DNA from: Rostratula benghalensis
Taxonomy: Eukaryota; Chordata; Aves; Charadriiformes; Rostratulidae
NCBI GenBank assembly: GCA_013399305.1
Contig: VXAI01000116.1
Coordinates: 351,617-415,616 of the forward strand
Reading direction: 5' to 3'
Length of the DNA stretch: 64,000 bases
Shown here: in pieces, positions 49,857 through 59,621 of the stretch
How positions within the stretch are numbered: position 1 is the first letter of the stretch
Layout of the letters: the number at the start of each line of letters is the position of its first letter
The notes under the pieces: generated by a model
Databases searched by the model: none
The model's input: the letters and a program-made list of their open reading frames with translations, nothing else
Told to the model about the DNA's origin: nothing
Translations under genes and position numbers: made by a program

Positions 49857-51576
49857 CAAAAACCCAACCTGAAGTCATAAAGCAACTCAGAGGTAATGCT
49901 GAACTGTAAGCCTCCTAAATATTCCCAAAAATAATTTTTGTGATCACATGCTAACGCTTCAGAAGAAAAATACCCAGATTGTACAATTAAAAAAAAAAAA
50001 AAGTTATTGCTATACATTGGTACAACTAAAGTTATTTATTATATTTCAGTAACTATAACCCCTGCTTTCTAAAGAGATAGTATCACTGTTGCTCTAACAC
50101 TATTGCAGCATGGATTGTACTGCTGACACTGTCTGTAGATGTACATATTTAAAACCATGAAAATTGACTCTCTCTAAGAGTGAAATCTTGTACTTTTAAT
50201 TTCCACCAGTGAATACATAATGATAATCTGAAAATTGTAAGTAATGCCCATTCCTATATGTCTGCTATTTTCAAACTGACACACATAGTGAATAGATTAA
50301 TCTACAAAATAAAATGTTGATTCAGAAATAATTTGATGTTCCAGGATTCTTCAAAAATTTGTCATATTCTGCAATACATCTTTTAAAAATGCTAATTTTA
50401 TAACCTAAAAACTGAATCCTTTTGCTGTGTACAGCATACAATTCAATAGACATTGACTACCAGACAAGTAGCCTATTACAAAGAGGCATTGTTCATGGCT
50501 TATAGTACATAATAAGTACTTACAATGACACAATATATTGCTCTGATAAGATTATAAACACAGTATCAGAAGAAAATCCATAAAAATCTAATTATTCACA
50601 CAGAAGTTACAGCATGAAAAGCTAGCTGAGCCATTTGGACTGAATGTTTGAAAAATTAATTAATTTTAAACATATGACACTGCTGGTGGACTTAATTCCT
50701 ACAGGAATTTAATTTTAAAATTTTACTACTCCACGCTGATTAGAATAGAGCTCCAAGGCCAACAGGTTTTTAGTATTGCTTTTAATTTAATACAGATGTT
50801 TAATACAAACCCAGCTCAGCTTAGTAAAAATAGGGAAATCAGATGTTTAGGAGCTTAGAGATTCGAAGTTACCTGTAATGAACTGCTATAAATCAGTCTG
50901 CAAAAGGCTTTTCAACCACCACCTTTGAAAAGTTGGGAACAGGGAATTACAATCTGAACTACGGAGGGGAATAACAGAATGAATTCATCATTCATGCCGA
51001 CACAACCACAAAACTCAAGTGCTCTATCCACATTGCCACAAGCACCTACTTGGGCCCATGTTAATATGAGGGACCTGACATATAATTTTTTCTAACTAAC
51101 TGCCTGCAGCATGATACAGGTGTTTCACTTCTCTGTCATGACCATGACCTCACATGCGTAATGGCAAAGTGTCTGGATGACAAGGTAAAAGTAATGCAGA
51201 ACACATATCGTTAAATAAATTTTTAATCAGACAGACCACCCCTATACTTTGCCATTTGTTCAGCCTCTACTGGGGTAAACTGGGGAAAGAGAACAACATT
51301 GTAACCCAGGGCAGCATAGAGATGACATGAAAAAATTGTTTAGATACTCTCATCCTTCCCATCAGCCACAAAGAAGAAGACAGCACATATAAAGGAAAAC
51401 AAATACTCATGTTGCCAAAAGTCAGGTTTGTTAAGTTTTTAACCTCAAATGCTATGCTATTAAAGTTAGATACAAGACTTTCATTGACAAGATGACTGAG
51501 TGCTAAAATCTCAACAGGACACAAGCAGAAGAAATCAATTTCTTTGTTCTCTATGGTAAAACATCAAGATATCCAA

Positions 51577-51621
51577 GATATAGATATAGATATAGATATA
51601 GATATAGATATAGATATAGAT
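51577..51621 (+). repeat. GATATA hexanucleotide microsatellite, at least 7.5 units
   Basis: Perfect GATATA units run for 45 bases up to the first N. Read as protein the six-base unit gives alternating Ile-Asp, which is meaningless here. Since the array is pure and ends exactly at the gap, its true length is unknown and probably longer than shown. After the gap the sequence is TATATTCTTATATATATCC, not the repeat, so the far edge lies inside the gap. Confidence 0.95.
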
Positions 51622-51631
51622 NNNNNNNNNN
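51622..51631. other. Assembly gap of 10 N
   Basis: Ten undetermined bases interrupt the sequence at the end of the GATATA array. A round number of Ns usually means an unsized placeholder, and a pure microsatellite is a common cause of assembly collapse. The real distance across this point should not be trusted. Confidence 0.98.
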
Positions 51632-52369
51632 TATATTCTTATATATATCCTGATAATAAAATTACAAAGACATGGAAGTCTCAAGAGAGGAAGCCAAAAT
51701 TTGAGCAGAAAATAGAAACAGCAAGAGAAAAGGTGAAGTTACATTCTCTGCAAAGACTGATAACTCAGAGTGTAGTGCTGAATGAGGTTTCAAACAGTGA
51801 AAAAGATTTAGTGAAATTGATGGATGATATGTACAAAATCTTGCTGTGGTATTCTTGAATTTTAAGGACATTTTTTTAGGCAGACTATTAAAAACATGAA
51901 TAACCAAGAAAGTAACAAGCAATGGACATGCTACAAGCGTGAACAAAATCTGTCTGCATTCCTGTTACACTGTACAGACAGAGAAAAGAATGGAGAATTT
52001 GTTTATTTATCTATTTTACCAAACAGTCAGGCTTTATTTAAAACATTGGAGTTCCTCTGTCCTTTTATGTTCTCTGTTCCCCTTGACTATAACTTTATTA
52101 TCACACAATTGTATATGTAAAATGCAATTAAGATATTTTTATGAGATTCTAGCAATAGGAAATTTGGGTGTATTGCTCAAGCAATATTTAGACTCAAAAT
52201 AAAGACATTGGACCTATGAGAAAGTAAGAAAGAAGCTGAAGAACTAGCTGTCACAGAGACATGCAGTCTAATTCTCCATGTAGTTACTCTACTGTGAATC
52301 TGTGATGTTGCAAGAACTAAATTGGTGAAGAATTTATCCTGTAGCCTGTGATATCCAAGAGTGAAGCTC

Positions 52370-52444
52370 TACAGAAAGAGAAAGGAAAGCAGGACAAAAG
52401 TGAAAAGAAAAGAGGAACTCTTTTTTTTTTTTTTTTTTTTTTTT
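52370..52444 (+). repeat. Purine-rich stretch followed by T24
   Basis: About 50 bases that are almost all A and G (AGAGAAAGG, AAAAGTGAAAAGAAAAGAGG) end at 52,418 and are followed by 24 thymines at 52,421-52,444. The pyrimidine run directly after a purine run can fold on itself and is a likely sequencing and replication hard spot. Confidence 0.85.
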
Positions 52445-53122
52445 CTTTCAACAGGAAGATGAAAAGCAAAATGGGAAAAAGCAGATGAAAAAAAGGATGG
52501 AAAATCCTTTTCTCCAAGAGAAGACATGACTTTTCACTCAGGTACTACTCATTTAACTGAAGAAGTCACAATTCAGAGAAAGCAGAAAACAACGTCATGT
52601 GTTTTTATACCATCCAAGGACAACATATAAAGTAGGCAGAACAAAAATATTATTTAAAGTGTTAAAAAGCTTTATGCCTGCACTTTGTAATTTCTTTCAT
52701 TTAAACTCTTTGGTTTCTCTTTTCCAAGTGACAAACATTTGGAAACTGTTTGTGCACAAAATAGTGAATTTTCAGGTGAACTTTTACAGAGAAGTTTCCA
52801 TTCATATCCTTTCCTCATCAAATCTTTCTAAAAGTCATACCACAAAATTAACCTTGAACCTTGAAAACAGGAAAGTAGAGCGGTGATGCAATGAGAGAGT
52901 AAGGAACTTTCTCCATACTTTATCTATAGCGCATAAGGATAAAGCATCATGGCTAATAGGTAAACAAGTATTTATTTTCCTAATTTATGCTGGCATAAAA
53001 AAAAAAGGAAGCAGGAAGAACACAGGACAGATACCACCAGGCCAGCTCATCAAAACAGGGAGTACTCTGCACCCATAAATTTGAGTGCATATGGCTCTGT
53101 AAACTTAATACATTAAGACATT

Positions 53123-53146
53123 ATAATTGTGCTGTGGCACAATTAT
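53123..53146. other. Perfect 10-bp hairpin, 4-base loop
   Basis: ATAATTGTGC at 53,123-53,132 pairs exactly with GCACAATTAT at 53,137-53,146 across TGTG. The right arm ends on the base where the first copy of the 57-bp direct repeat begins. The second copy of that repeat has no such hairpin beside it. Confidence 0.6.
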
Positions 53147-53202
53147 CAGGCATCAATAAGGGCAAATATATCACATTCCAGGCCAGTGTCAGTGATGTCA
53201 AA
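53146..53202 (+). repeat. 57-bp direct repeat, copy 1
   Basis: The segment starts TCAGGCATCAATAAGGGC and ends CAGTGATGTCAAA. It recurs at 53,746-53,802 with a single difference (G at 53,194, A at 53,794). Flanks on both sides are unrelated, so the repeated unit is sharply bounded. It is not microsatellite and not CR1. It contains CACATTCCAG, a TEAD-type core, and TGATGTCA, a CRE/ATF-like core, but these are only motif resemblances. Confidence 0.9.
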
Positions 53203-53745
53203 TTGTGCTGCTTGGTTTTCATATGTATTTCTTGTAAATTGTCATAAATACGTGGATACTGGTGTGTTTTTAATTAATCTGCTACATGCTTGGTTCCATT
53301 GACCCAAGCAAGCAGAGTTTTGAACCTATGTATTTTCATGTCTCTAGGTGAGGAGCCTGAAAAGAGTAAGACAATGGTGAGGTATCTGAGTTACCTGTCC
53401 ACAAATTTTGGAATTGGATGTATTGCTTGTTACAGCTGGCTCCCAGTTAGGAAGCCTCTTTCAGAACAATAAAAGTTAAATTACTGTTAGTTACTTTAAA
53501 AGTTATGCTTAACATACATATGCTTTTATGACCATGCTCACCAACTACCTACATCAGTCATAAATGTCAAGGCTTTGATGTTTCAAGATGCTGATTAACA
53601 CACTCTCCCAGAAGAAGAGTGTAAGCTTCACTCACTTGCATGCTGTTCTCATACAAGCCTATGTTGAGTAGTTTTAGGCTAAAATATGGAGCAAATGTGC
53701 AAAGGGACCCTTCCATAGTCTCAGCACACACTTAGTATTGATGAG

Positions 53746-53802
53746 TCAGGCATCAATAAGGGCAAATATATCACATTCCAGGCCAGTGTCAGTAATGTCA
53801 AA
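53746..53802 (+). repeat. 57-bp direct repeat, copy 2
   Basis: This is the second copy of the unit at 53,146-53,202, same orientation, start-to-start distance exactly 600 bases, 56 of 57 bases identical. The intervening 543 bases show no long terminal repeat features, no open frame of note and no further copy. The mismatch changes TGATGTCA to TAATGTCA. Confidence 0.9.
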
Positions 53803-54445
53803 CACAGAGCTTCCTGCCTACAGTGAATCTAAGAACCAACGTTTTGAACAAAATCACATCTAATTAAGCCTCCTGTTGGACTAGTAGGTTTAAATATAGC
53901 CTACATTTGCATTTGGTAGATATTAACTTTAATCCCCAACCCCCCAAAAAAGGCAGAGGGAAAAGAGGGGGGAGGGGCAGAACATCTGTTTACCACAGTC
54001 ATGTGAGTTTAATAACTGTATTCACTAGGAATAAACTTTGAACTTGATGCAAATGCAAATGCACATGGTGTTTAAACGGCCACCTCAGAAAATTCTGCCT
54101 CACTTAACAATAGTACACTGTTAAACTCGGGGATTTGCTCATCAAGACAGACATGTTAAGGTTTATTTTGCTTTCGGTTATTGTATTGCCATTACCTTGC
54201 TTTACTCAAAGTAAAAATTCAGAATGTATATTAGGATGTACTTTAATTCATCTTTTCTGCTTGTTTTCTTCGTCAATGCTGCCACCTTCTGATAGAGGTT
54301 TCACCAGGCACCTCAAGTCCAATGGTTAGGTTAGAGCACCGTGGAGAACTTCGTAATTGCAGTCTTTGCAGCCTATAGACTCAGGAATCCTCTCTCCCCA
54401 CCACAGTCCCATATATCTCATGGAAATTTTTACATATGGACAGTT

Positions 54446-54545
54446 CCTGTGTGACCTGCTCTACGTGTTCCTGCTCCGGCAGGGGGATTGGACTAGATGG
54501 TCTTTCAAGGTCCCTTCCAGTCCCTGATATTATGTGATTCTGTGA
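54446..54545 (+). mobile_element. CR1 LINE 3'-end fragment, plus strand
   Basis: About 100 bases of CR1 3' untranslated region: GTGACCTGCTCTACGTGTTC, CTGCTCCGGCAGGGGGATTG, GACTAGATGGTCTTTCAAGG, TCCCTTCCAGTCCCTGATAT and the tail GTGATTCTGTGA. It is of the same 3'-end type as the 16.6-18.1 kb copy (shared TGTTCCTGCTC, GGCAGGGGGATTGGACT blocks). No ORF2 is retained, so the 5' truncation is extreme. Confidence 0.93.
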
Positions 54546-55199
54546 CAGAAGAGAGGATTTGCAGAGTATGAATTTGTAACACAGCAACTGTTTATGAGAT
54601 CAGACCTGAAAGATGCCAGACTTGAAATTTGTTCATCAGTCTGGTTCTAAACTGCCCACGCTCAAGCATCACTGAAGCTGCAAAAACTTTTGGAAGTTGC
54701 TGGAAACTATACTTTCTGTCTTTTTGCCCTGTCTCCTGGAATATTTACCATGGAAATTCCTTGGTTTTGTGAGTCTGACTCCCTATTTACATTTTCTGTG
54801 CCATAACATAAGTTTAGACAGCCCTAGGTCTGTCTAAAGTATTGTTAAGCCTTTTCAGTTCAGTCAACTGTTTATTTGTTCTGCCTGTCAAGGTCAAGGC
54901 TACTTAGGGAATGGCAATGGTTCATATAGATGGAATTATTCCCTTGAAGGATATTAAATACTGACCTATAACCTTGAACTGAACTCTCCTTACTAGGAAA
55001 GCTGCCAATTTAATATGCTCTCACACCCTTAAAGATTTTCGGCAGAACTCACTTCATTTAGTAAATTCACAGGCATTGACATCAGTTTGGGGGGGGAAAT
55101 AAAAATTAAAAATAAGGTGACTCCAAATTTAACAGAAATGCAGTTTCATGGAGATTTTATCCTGCTGAACACAAACAGTACAGTGTTATATTTCATACA

Positions 55200-55392
55200 G
55201 TCATAGAATATAATCATAGAATGGTTTGGGTTGGAAGGGACTTTAAAGAACATTGAGTTCCAATCCCCTCCCATGGGCAGGGACATCTCCCACTAGACCA
55301 GGTTGCTCAAAGCCCCATCCAGCCTGGCCTTGAACACTTCCAGGGATGGAGCATCCAAAGCTTCTCTGAGTAACCAGTTCCAGTGTGAATGG
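55200..55392 (-). mobile_element. CR1 LINE 3'-end fragment, minus strand
   Basis: Read on the plus strand the reverse complement of a CR1 3' end starts with decayed CATAGAAT octamers (TCATAGAATATAATCATAGA), then GGTTTGGGTTGGAAGGGACT, and continues through CCCATGGGCAGGGACATCTC, AGCCTGGCCTTGAACACTTC and CAGGGATGGAGCATCC. It includes a short piece upstream of the 3' untranslated region but no reverse transcriptase. Its sequence differs from the other fragments (CCCATGGGCAGGGACATC type), so it belongs to a different CR1 subfamily. Confidence 0.93.
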
Positions 55393-55814
55393 TAAATAGA
55401 ATACCAGTGTTTGAATGAAAAAACCCAAAACAAAACCAACAAAAATAAATCAACCCACAATCTAGCTTTTTTTTTCTTTTTAATCGGTCTACATCTAAAG
55501 AAACTTCATAGCCAATGTCCTGCCACCGCATCTGACAAAGGCTCCCACAACCAAGTGAATGAACAGGCCATGTACACGACATAAAGCAAGCACAGATTTC
55601 AAACTTAGCAGAGAGAGAGCACTGACAAAGAAGTCACAGAAACTGTACAATGATCTTACCCTAAATTCTTTCACTGGAATAAGAACCTATACATAACTTT
55701 CTTATATCACAGTTAAATGCCTCAGCCTCTTGTCTACTGAAATAGAATCAGTCATTCTCTCTCTCTTTTTCACTCAGGGGCCTAATGAATATTTAATGCA
55801 AAGTGGAACTGCTC

Positions 55815-55925
55815 TGATCTGACTCCAGAGTAGACCGATATTTTAAACTGCAGCCTCTCATTCCCAAGCAAGTAGCCTGATCACTAAACCATTGGTAATA
55901 AGGGAGCTCATATGCCTCCCTGTGT
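55815..55925 (-). mobile_element. Old tRNA-derived SINE relic (MIR-like), minus strand
   Basis: On the minus strand the sequence reads GGTTTAGTGATCAGGCTACT, then TGCTTGGGAATGAGAGGCTG, then CAGTTTAAAATAT, then GGAGTCAGATC. This follows the order of a tRNA-like SINE head: an A-box of the type TGGTTTAGTGGTTAGGGCAC, a GCTTGGGA..GGGAGAC stretch and a decayed B-box like GGTTCAAATCC. Similar relics (MIR-related, called amniote MIRs) are widespread in sauropsid genomes. The match is diverged and named from memory. Confidence 0.45.
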
Positions 55926-57310
55926 TGAGGGTATGCATCAGTGAGTGTTGGTCTCCAAGTTAAAAAGGCAGGGGAACTCCCACTTTATAAGTGGTAGCAA
56001 GATTGAAGTAACAAAATGTCCAGTCTTAACAGAATTGACATTTCTAGGTATAGACAGAAGTGAAAAATATGCAGGGATTTTATTGACAGAAATCAAGGCA
56101 GTCCTGGGACTAGCCAGTTTATTCTTGTACCTAGAGGTTGGACTAAGGTACCCAATTCAACAGGAACACAGCTAACATGTCTATAAGACAGGACAGTGCA
56201 ATATAGAGAGGACTTTTACATGCCATTTGTAGATCCAGAAGTAGCATAGCACCTCTCAATGGCACTGCACCTAAGGAAGGGCTGCTGAAAGGAACTCCAT
56301 TCAGTTTAGTTCTTTCAGATTTGTTTCATTTTATTGTTAAAAGTATGTTCAAAAAGGGCTTAGCAGTAGAATATAGTCCACATGCCTTTAGGCTTTTGTA
56401 TGAAGCTATAAGGCACAACAATATGTTAGCCTGTAACTTGCTGAACATCTGCTACTCTGATTAATTATTTTAACAACCCAGTAGAATAGTGCACTTTGTT
56501 GGCTTTTAAGTGCTTTACAAGATCTCTAAGAAAAGGGGTTACTCTCACAGCTGATTATTCATCAGAGCCAAAAATGCTAGCTTGTATGTAATTAAGAAAA
56601 AAAATTTCTCAAAAAATCTTGAAGTTTAGCAAGTTGAAAATACCAGACAAGCTTTTAATACCATATTACGAAAGTGGTCTGGGGCACAGAAATCATCTTA
56701 GTTGAGTACATCTCAATACTCACTGATTATTTTTACAGGAAATCTTCTGGAAGAGCCACAACTCCACATGAATGACCTATCAGTCGTGCCAGCTGGCTCA
56801 TCATATTGAGAAATGAAAAATAAAACATCTATAGATTTTTAGGTCATTTTAAGACACAGCTTGAGTGCAAACCTGTGTTTGTTGCATAACCAAAATTTAT
56901 CTAATAGAGAATGCTTGTGCAGTGTCAGCGCTAGAAATGTTTATATTGTAATAAAATTTAAAGATTAGTAATATTCCTTTTTTAAAATAGCAGCAATAAT
57001 GTTTTTAAAGAGAAGTTTCCACAGAAGTTTTTTGAACTTTCTGCCTAACAGCCAATAACATAATTTAACTCTGCTAACTTAATAATTGTCCAAATTCTTT
57101 ATTCCACTCATTTTAAAGTTATTTACAAAAGGCAGATTCTACCCTTGAGTAAATTCTTTCCCTCTAAATAGGTCCAGAGAAATAAGCTGGAATACCCCCA
57201 AGTAAAGGTATTCTGTCACTGGAATAATAGGTACAGAATAGAATAGAACAGTTCCAGACATAAAGGAAGAAGAAAAGCAAATGTAACATCTTATGGGAAG
57301 AGTAGTGTGT

Positions 57311-57353
57311 TAAAAATAAGAAGAAAAAGAAAAGGAAAAAGAAAAAGAAAGAG
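57311..57353 (+). repeat. Purine-rich GAAAAA-type repeat
   Basis: About 40 bases of only A and G built from AAGAAAAAG and GAAAAAG units. On the opposite strand it is a pyrimidine tract. The array is imperfect. Confidence 0.85.
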
Positions 57354-59074
57354 GCATGTACTGTATGTTCACTGAATGCCATGGCATACAAAAAAAACCC
57401 CAACCTGATCCCACAAATCTCAATGACTACTGAATTAGTCTAAAATATGTCAAGTGAAGGAAAGCCAAAAGCTGCAACTCTCATTCTTGAGAATAATCTC
57501 TTCAAATTTCCTTAACAAAGGATTTTTAATGATGGCAGTGTTTTTGACAGTTTCACTTGCATTATTCTTTGAAGATATAAGCTTTATATTATCAAATATA
57601 AATATAGTTGAAGTACACAGTAATGCAATAAAATAGTGAGCTGTAATACTATATAAGGTTACACAAACCCATTGGAAAATACATGTATTTACTTCTTTAA
57701 CAGCATTTAAAAAAATACAATTATTCTTTTGTGTCCTCTAGATATTTCTTTTTTTTAGAGGACCCCTTTCTTCATATTTCTTTTTCTTCAAGTAAAAGAT
57801 AGTAATTTCCAAAGGATCTTTATAAGAATTATAGTTGACTGAAATAGCTTTAGGAGAGGGATGGATAAATCTGACAGCTAGACATTGAACCTAAATATTG
57901 CTGCTTTAGAAAAGAGGCTAGAGTTTTCTAAGCCTTACACATTTTATTTATCTTTTCACACCTAATCACATCTAGAGAGAAAAAGGATTGTGCAGAAATA
58001 GGATTTCATGTGTGGAAAAAAATGTTCTGCAATTCAGAAAACCGAAGAAGGAGGAAACTAACATAAACAGAGGTGGCAAGGACTGAAAATCCATATTGTA
58101 ACAGTGCAATGGCATTATCAAATTTTGAACGTGGATTATGAGCTCTCCCTCATGGTGGTCAGTAGCATCTCACAGAAAGGAAACCCACCATCAGACTATC
58201 TGTGTGAATAACTGCTCACTGCTGCAAGGCAATCACAAGACAGCACTAAAAAGAAGGTAACCTGAAATGCCTGCTGTACTGGGAAATGTATTCATACGTA
58301 GCTCCTTATGCTCCACTTCCCTTCCAGCAATATATTTTGGGAGATCTCCATTAGAAACACTGTATGGAACCAAAGAGGAAGTTGCACAACCTGTTGCTGA
58401 GTTGTAAGATAAGTCTGCACATGAACATAAGAATGTAAATACAACAAAGATAAAAACATTTGAGGCAATTCTAATCTATATAATATAGGTTCCACTAGCA
58501 GGCAGAGTACATACCAAGAGCCAGGCTATCTACTCTAGGATAACTCTAGGATAAATTGTGAATGTGTCAGTTTACCTGAACTACCCATTGTAAAGCCATC
58601 ACATGTAAACCTGTCTGATTTACATCCATTCACACATCATTTGTTTCTGTGACCTGATCTGCTGGAAGAAATTAGCAATGTACATTTGCCCTGTGGAAGG
58701 AAAGGAACCACAGGGAAAATTTGAGCTGGCCAGTCTAACTGCACCTCCCTCACCTGTAAAACAGAACTCAAACCAGCACTTCTACGGGAAGCAGTCTGCA
58801 AAATGATACACTCACTTCTGTGTCCTCTGGTTAAGAAGAGACCTGTGAACACACCCACACTGACAAGGGGGAATTTTTCATTCTGTTTCTGTAACCTTTG
58901 TGATTATGAAGAAAAAATGTTAAAAAGTCTTCCAGATGCATAATGTAGTCTCTTCTACCTAAAAACTCAGGTAGCAAGACACCAGGCATGCAGAATCAGT
59001 AAGCAGTAACCCAGAATTACTGCCCTCACTTATTACAAGGTGTAACAGACAAAACCCCTCCTGAAGAGCAAATA

Positions 59075-59125
59075 GAGAGTAAAAAACAAAAAGAAACAAA
59101 CAAAAAGAAAGAAACAAAAAGGAAG
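59075..59125 (+). repeat. A-rich AAAC/AAAG repeat
   Basis: Adenine-rich simple sequence made of AAAAAC, AAAAG and AAACAAAC units. No associated transposon was recognised. Confidence 0.8.
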
Positions 59126-59597
59126 ATAAACATGAAAATCTCATCAAGAGGAAGCAACTGGAAGATGAAGAAGATAAAATTTGTACAAGCAGTTTTCTGA
59201 AAATGCTTCTGGATAAGCAAGTGTAGAACTGTGTTGCCACTAAGTGTATCTACAAGCACTAAAAAAAACCCCACAAAAACAACCATCCAGCAGTTAAATA
59301 AATCTACTGTTATTTTGCATTTGCCTCTCCTCCCAGCCCTTCTGTTGTGTTGGCTTTTGCTGTAACCAAGTAACAATCTCTGATTTCACTCTTTGTTTTT
59401 ATCTCAACAGCTATTTGTTCTTTTCAAATCTCATGCTGCTCCCCAATTGGTTGTTTCAGCTGTTTGCTAAACCTCTGGAAAAAGAAAAGCAACAGTCCGC
59501 TGTTAGCAGGGAACAGCCAGTTTCTGCTACCTAGAGTTGTGAGGTTGTGAGAAGGTGCAGTCCTGCTGCCACTGCTGCTCTGGCTCTGTGGAGTTCA

Positions 59598-59621
59598 CCT
59601 GACAGCACCTGAGCTGTCAGG
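59598..59621. other. Perfect 9-bp GC-rich hairpin, 6-base loop
   Basis: CCTGACAGC at 59,598-59,606 pairs exactly with GCTGTCAGG at 59,613-59,621 across ACCTGA. It lies in a GC-richer stretch with several CTG and GCTG repeats. Outer flanks do not extend the pairing convincingly, so a microRNA precursor is unlikely, but the stem is the most GC-rich perfect hairpin seen. Confidence 0.5.

Larger units (their letters stand above)
43998..51576. other. Gene-free AT-rich unique sequence
   Basis: No exon or RNA gene is supported. Directly after the CR1, the minus strand is open for 60 codons (44,056-44,238) with a mixed, protein-like composition but no family I know. A CAAA-type simple repeat and two A runs near 49.1-50.0 kb are listed separately. 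A short head-to-tail phrase (AATTCCCAGTTTTTGGAAT) recurs near 47,120-47,165. Confidence 0.55.
51632..54445. other. Gene-free sequence with a 57-bp repeat pair
   Basis: After the gap the sequence is purine-rich for about 200 bases (51,660-51,860), which opens a frame with a Lys/Glu-rich composition that I take as compositional. The block then contains a purine stretch with a T24 run near 52.4 kb and the repeat pair near 53.1 and 53.7 kb. No exon is supported. Confidence 0.55.

Noticed and set aside
51544..51858. Frame with Ile-Asp repeats followed by a Lys/Glu-rich stretch resembling a coiled coil
   Set aside because: The Ile-Asp part is the GATATA microsatellite, the frame passes through an N gap of unknown size, and the rest is purine-rich composition.
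53203..53745. Idea that the 57-bp pair are terminal repeats of a small retroelement
   Set aside because: No TG/CA ends, no primer-binding site, no polypurine tract, and flanks show no target duplication.
53936..53980. Purine-rich GAGGGAAAAGAGGGGGGAGGGG as a quadruplex motif
   Set aside because: Only three separable guanine runs are present under the usual loop rule.
56130..56165. AGAGGTTGGACTAAGGTACC, similar to the CR1 3' end
   Set aside because: Only one short block matches and the following AAGGTCCCTTCC block and tail are missing.
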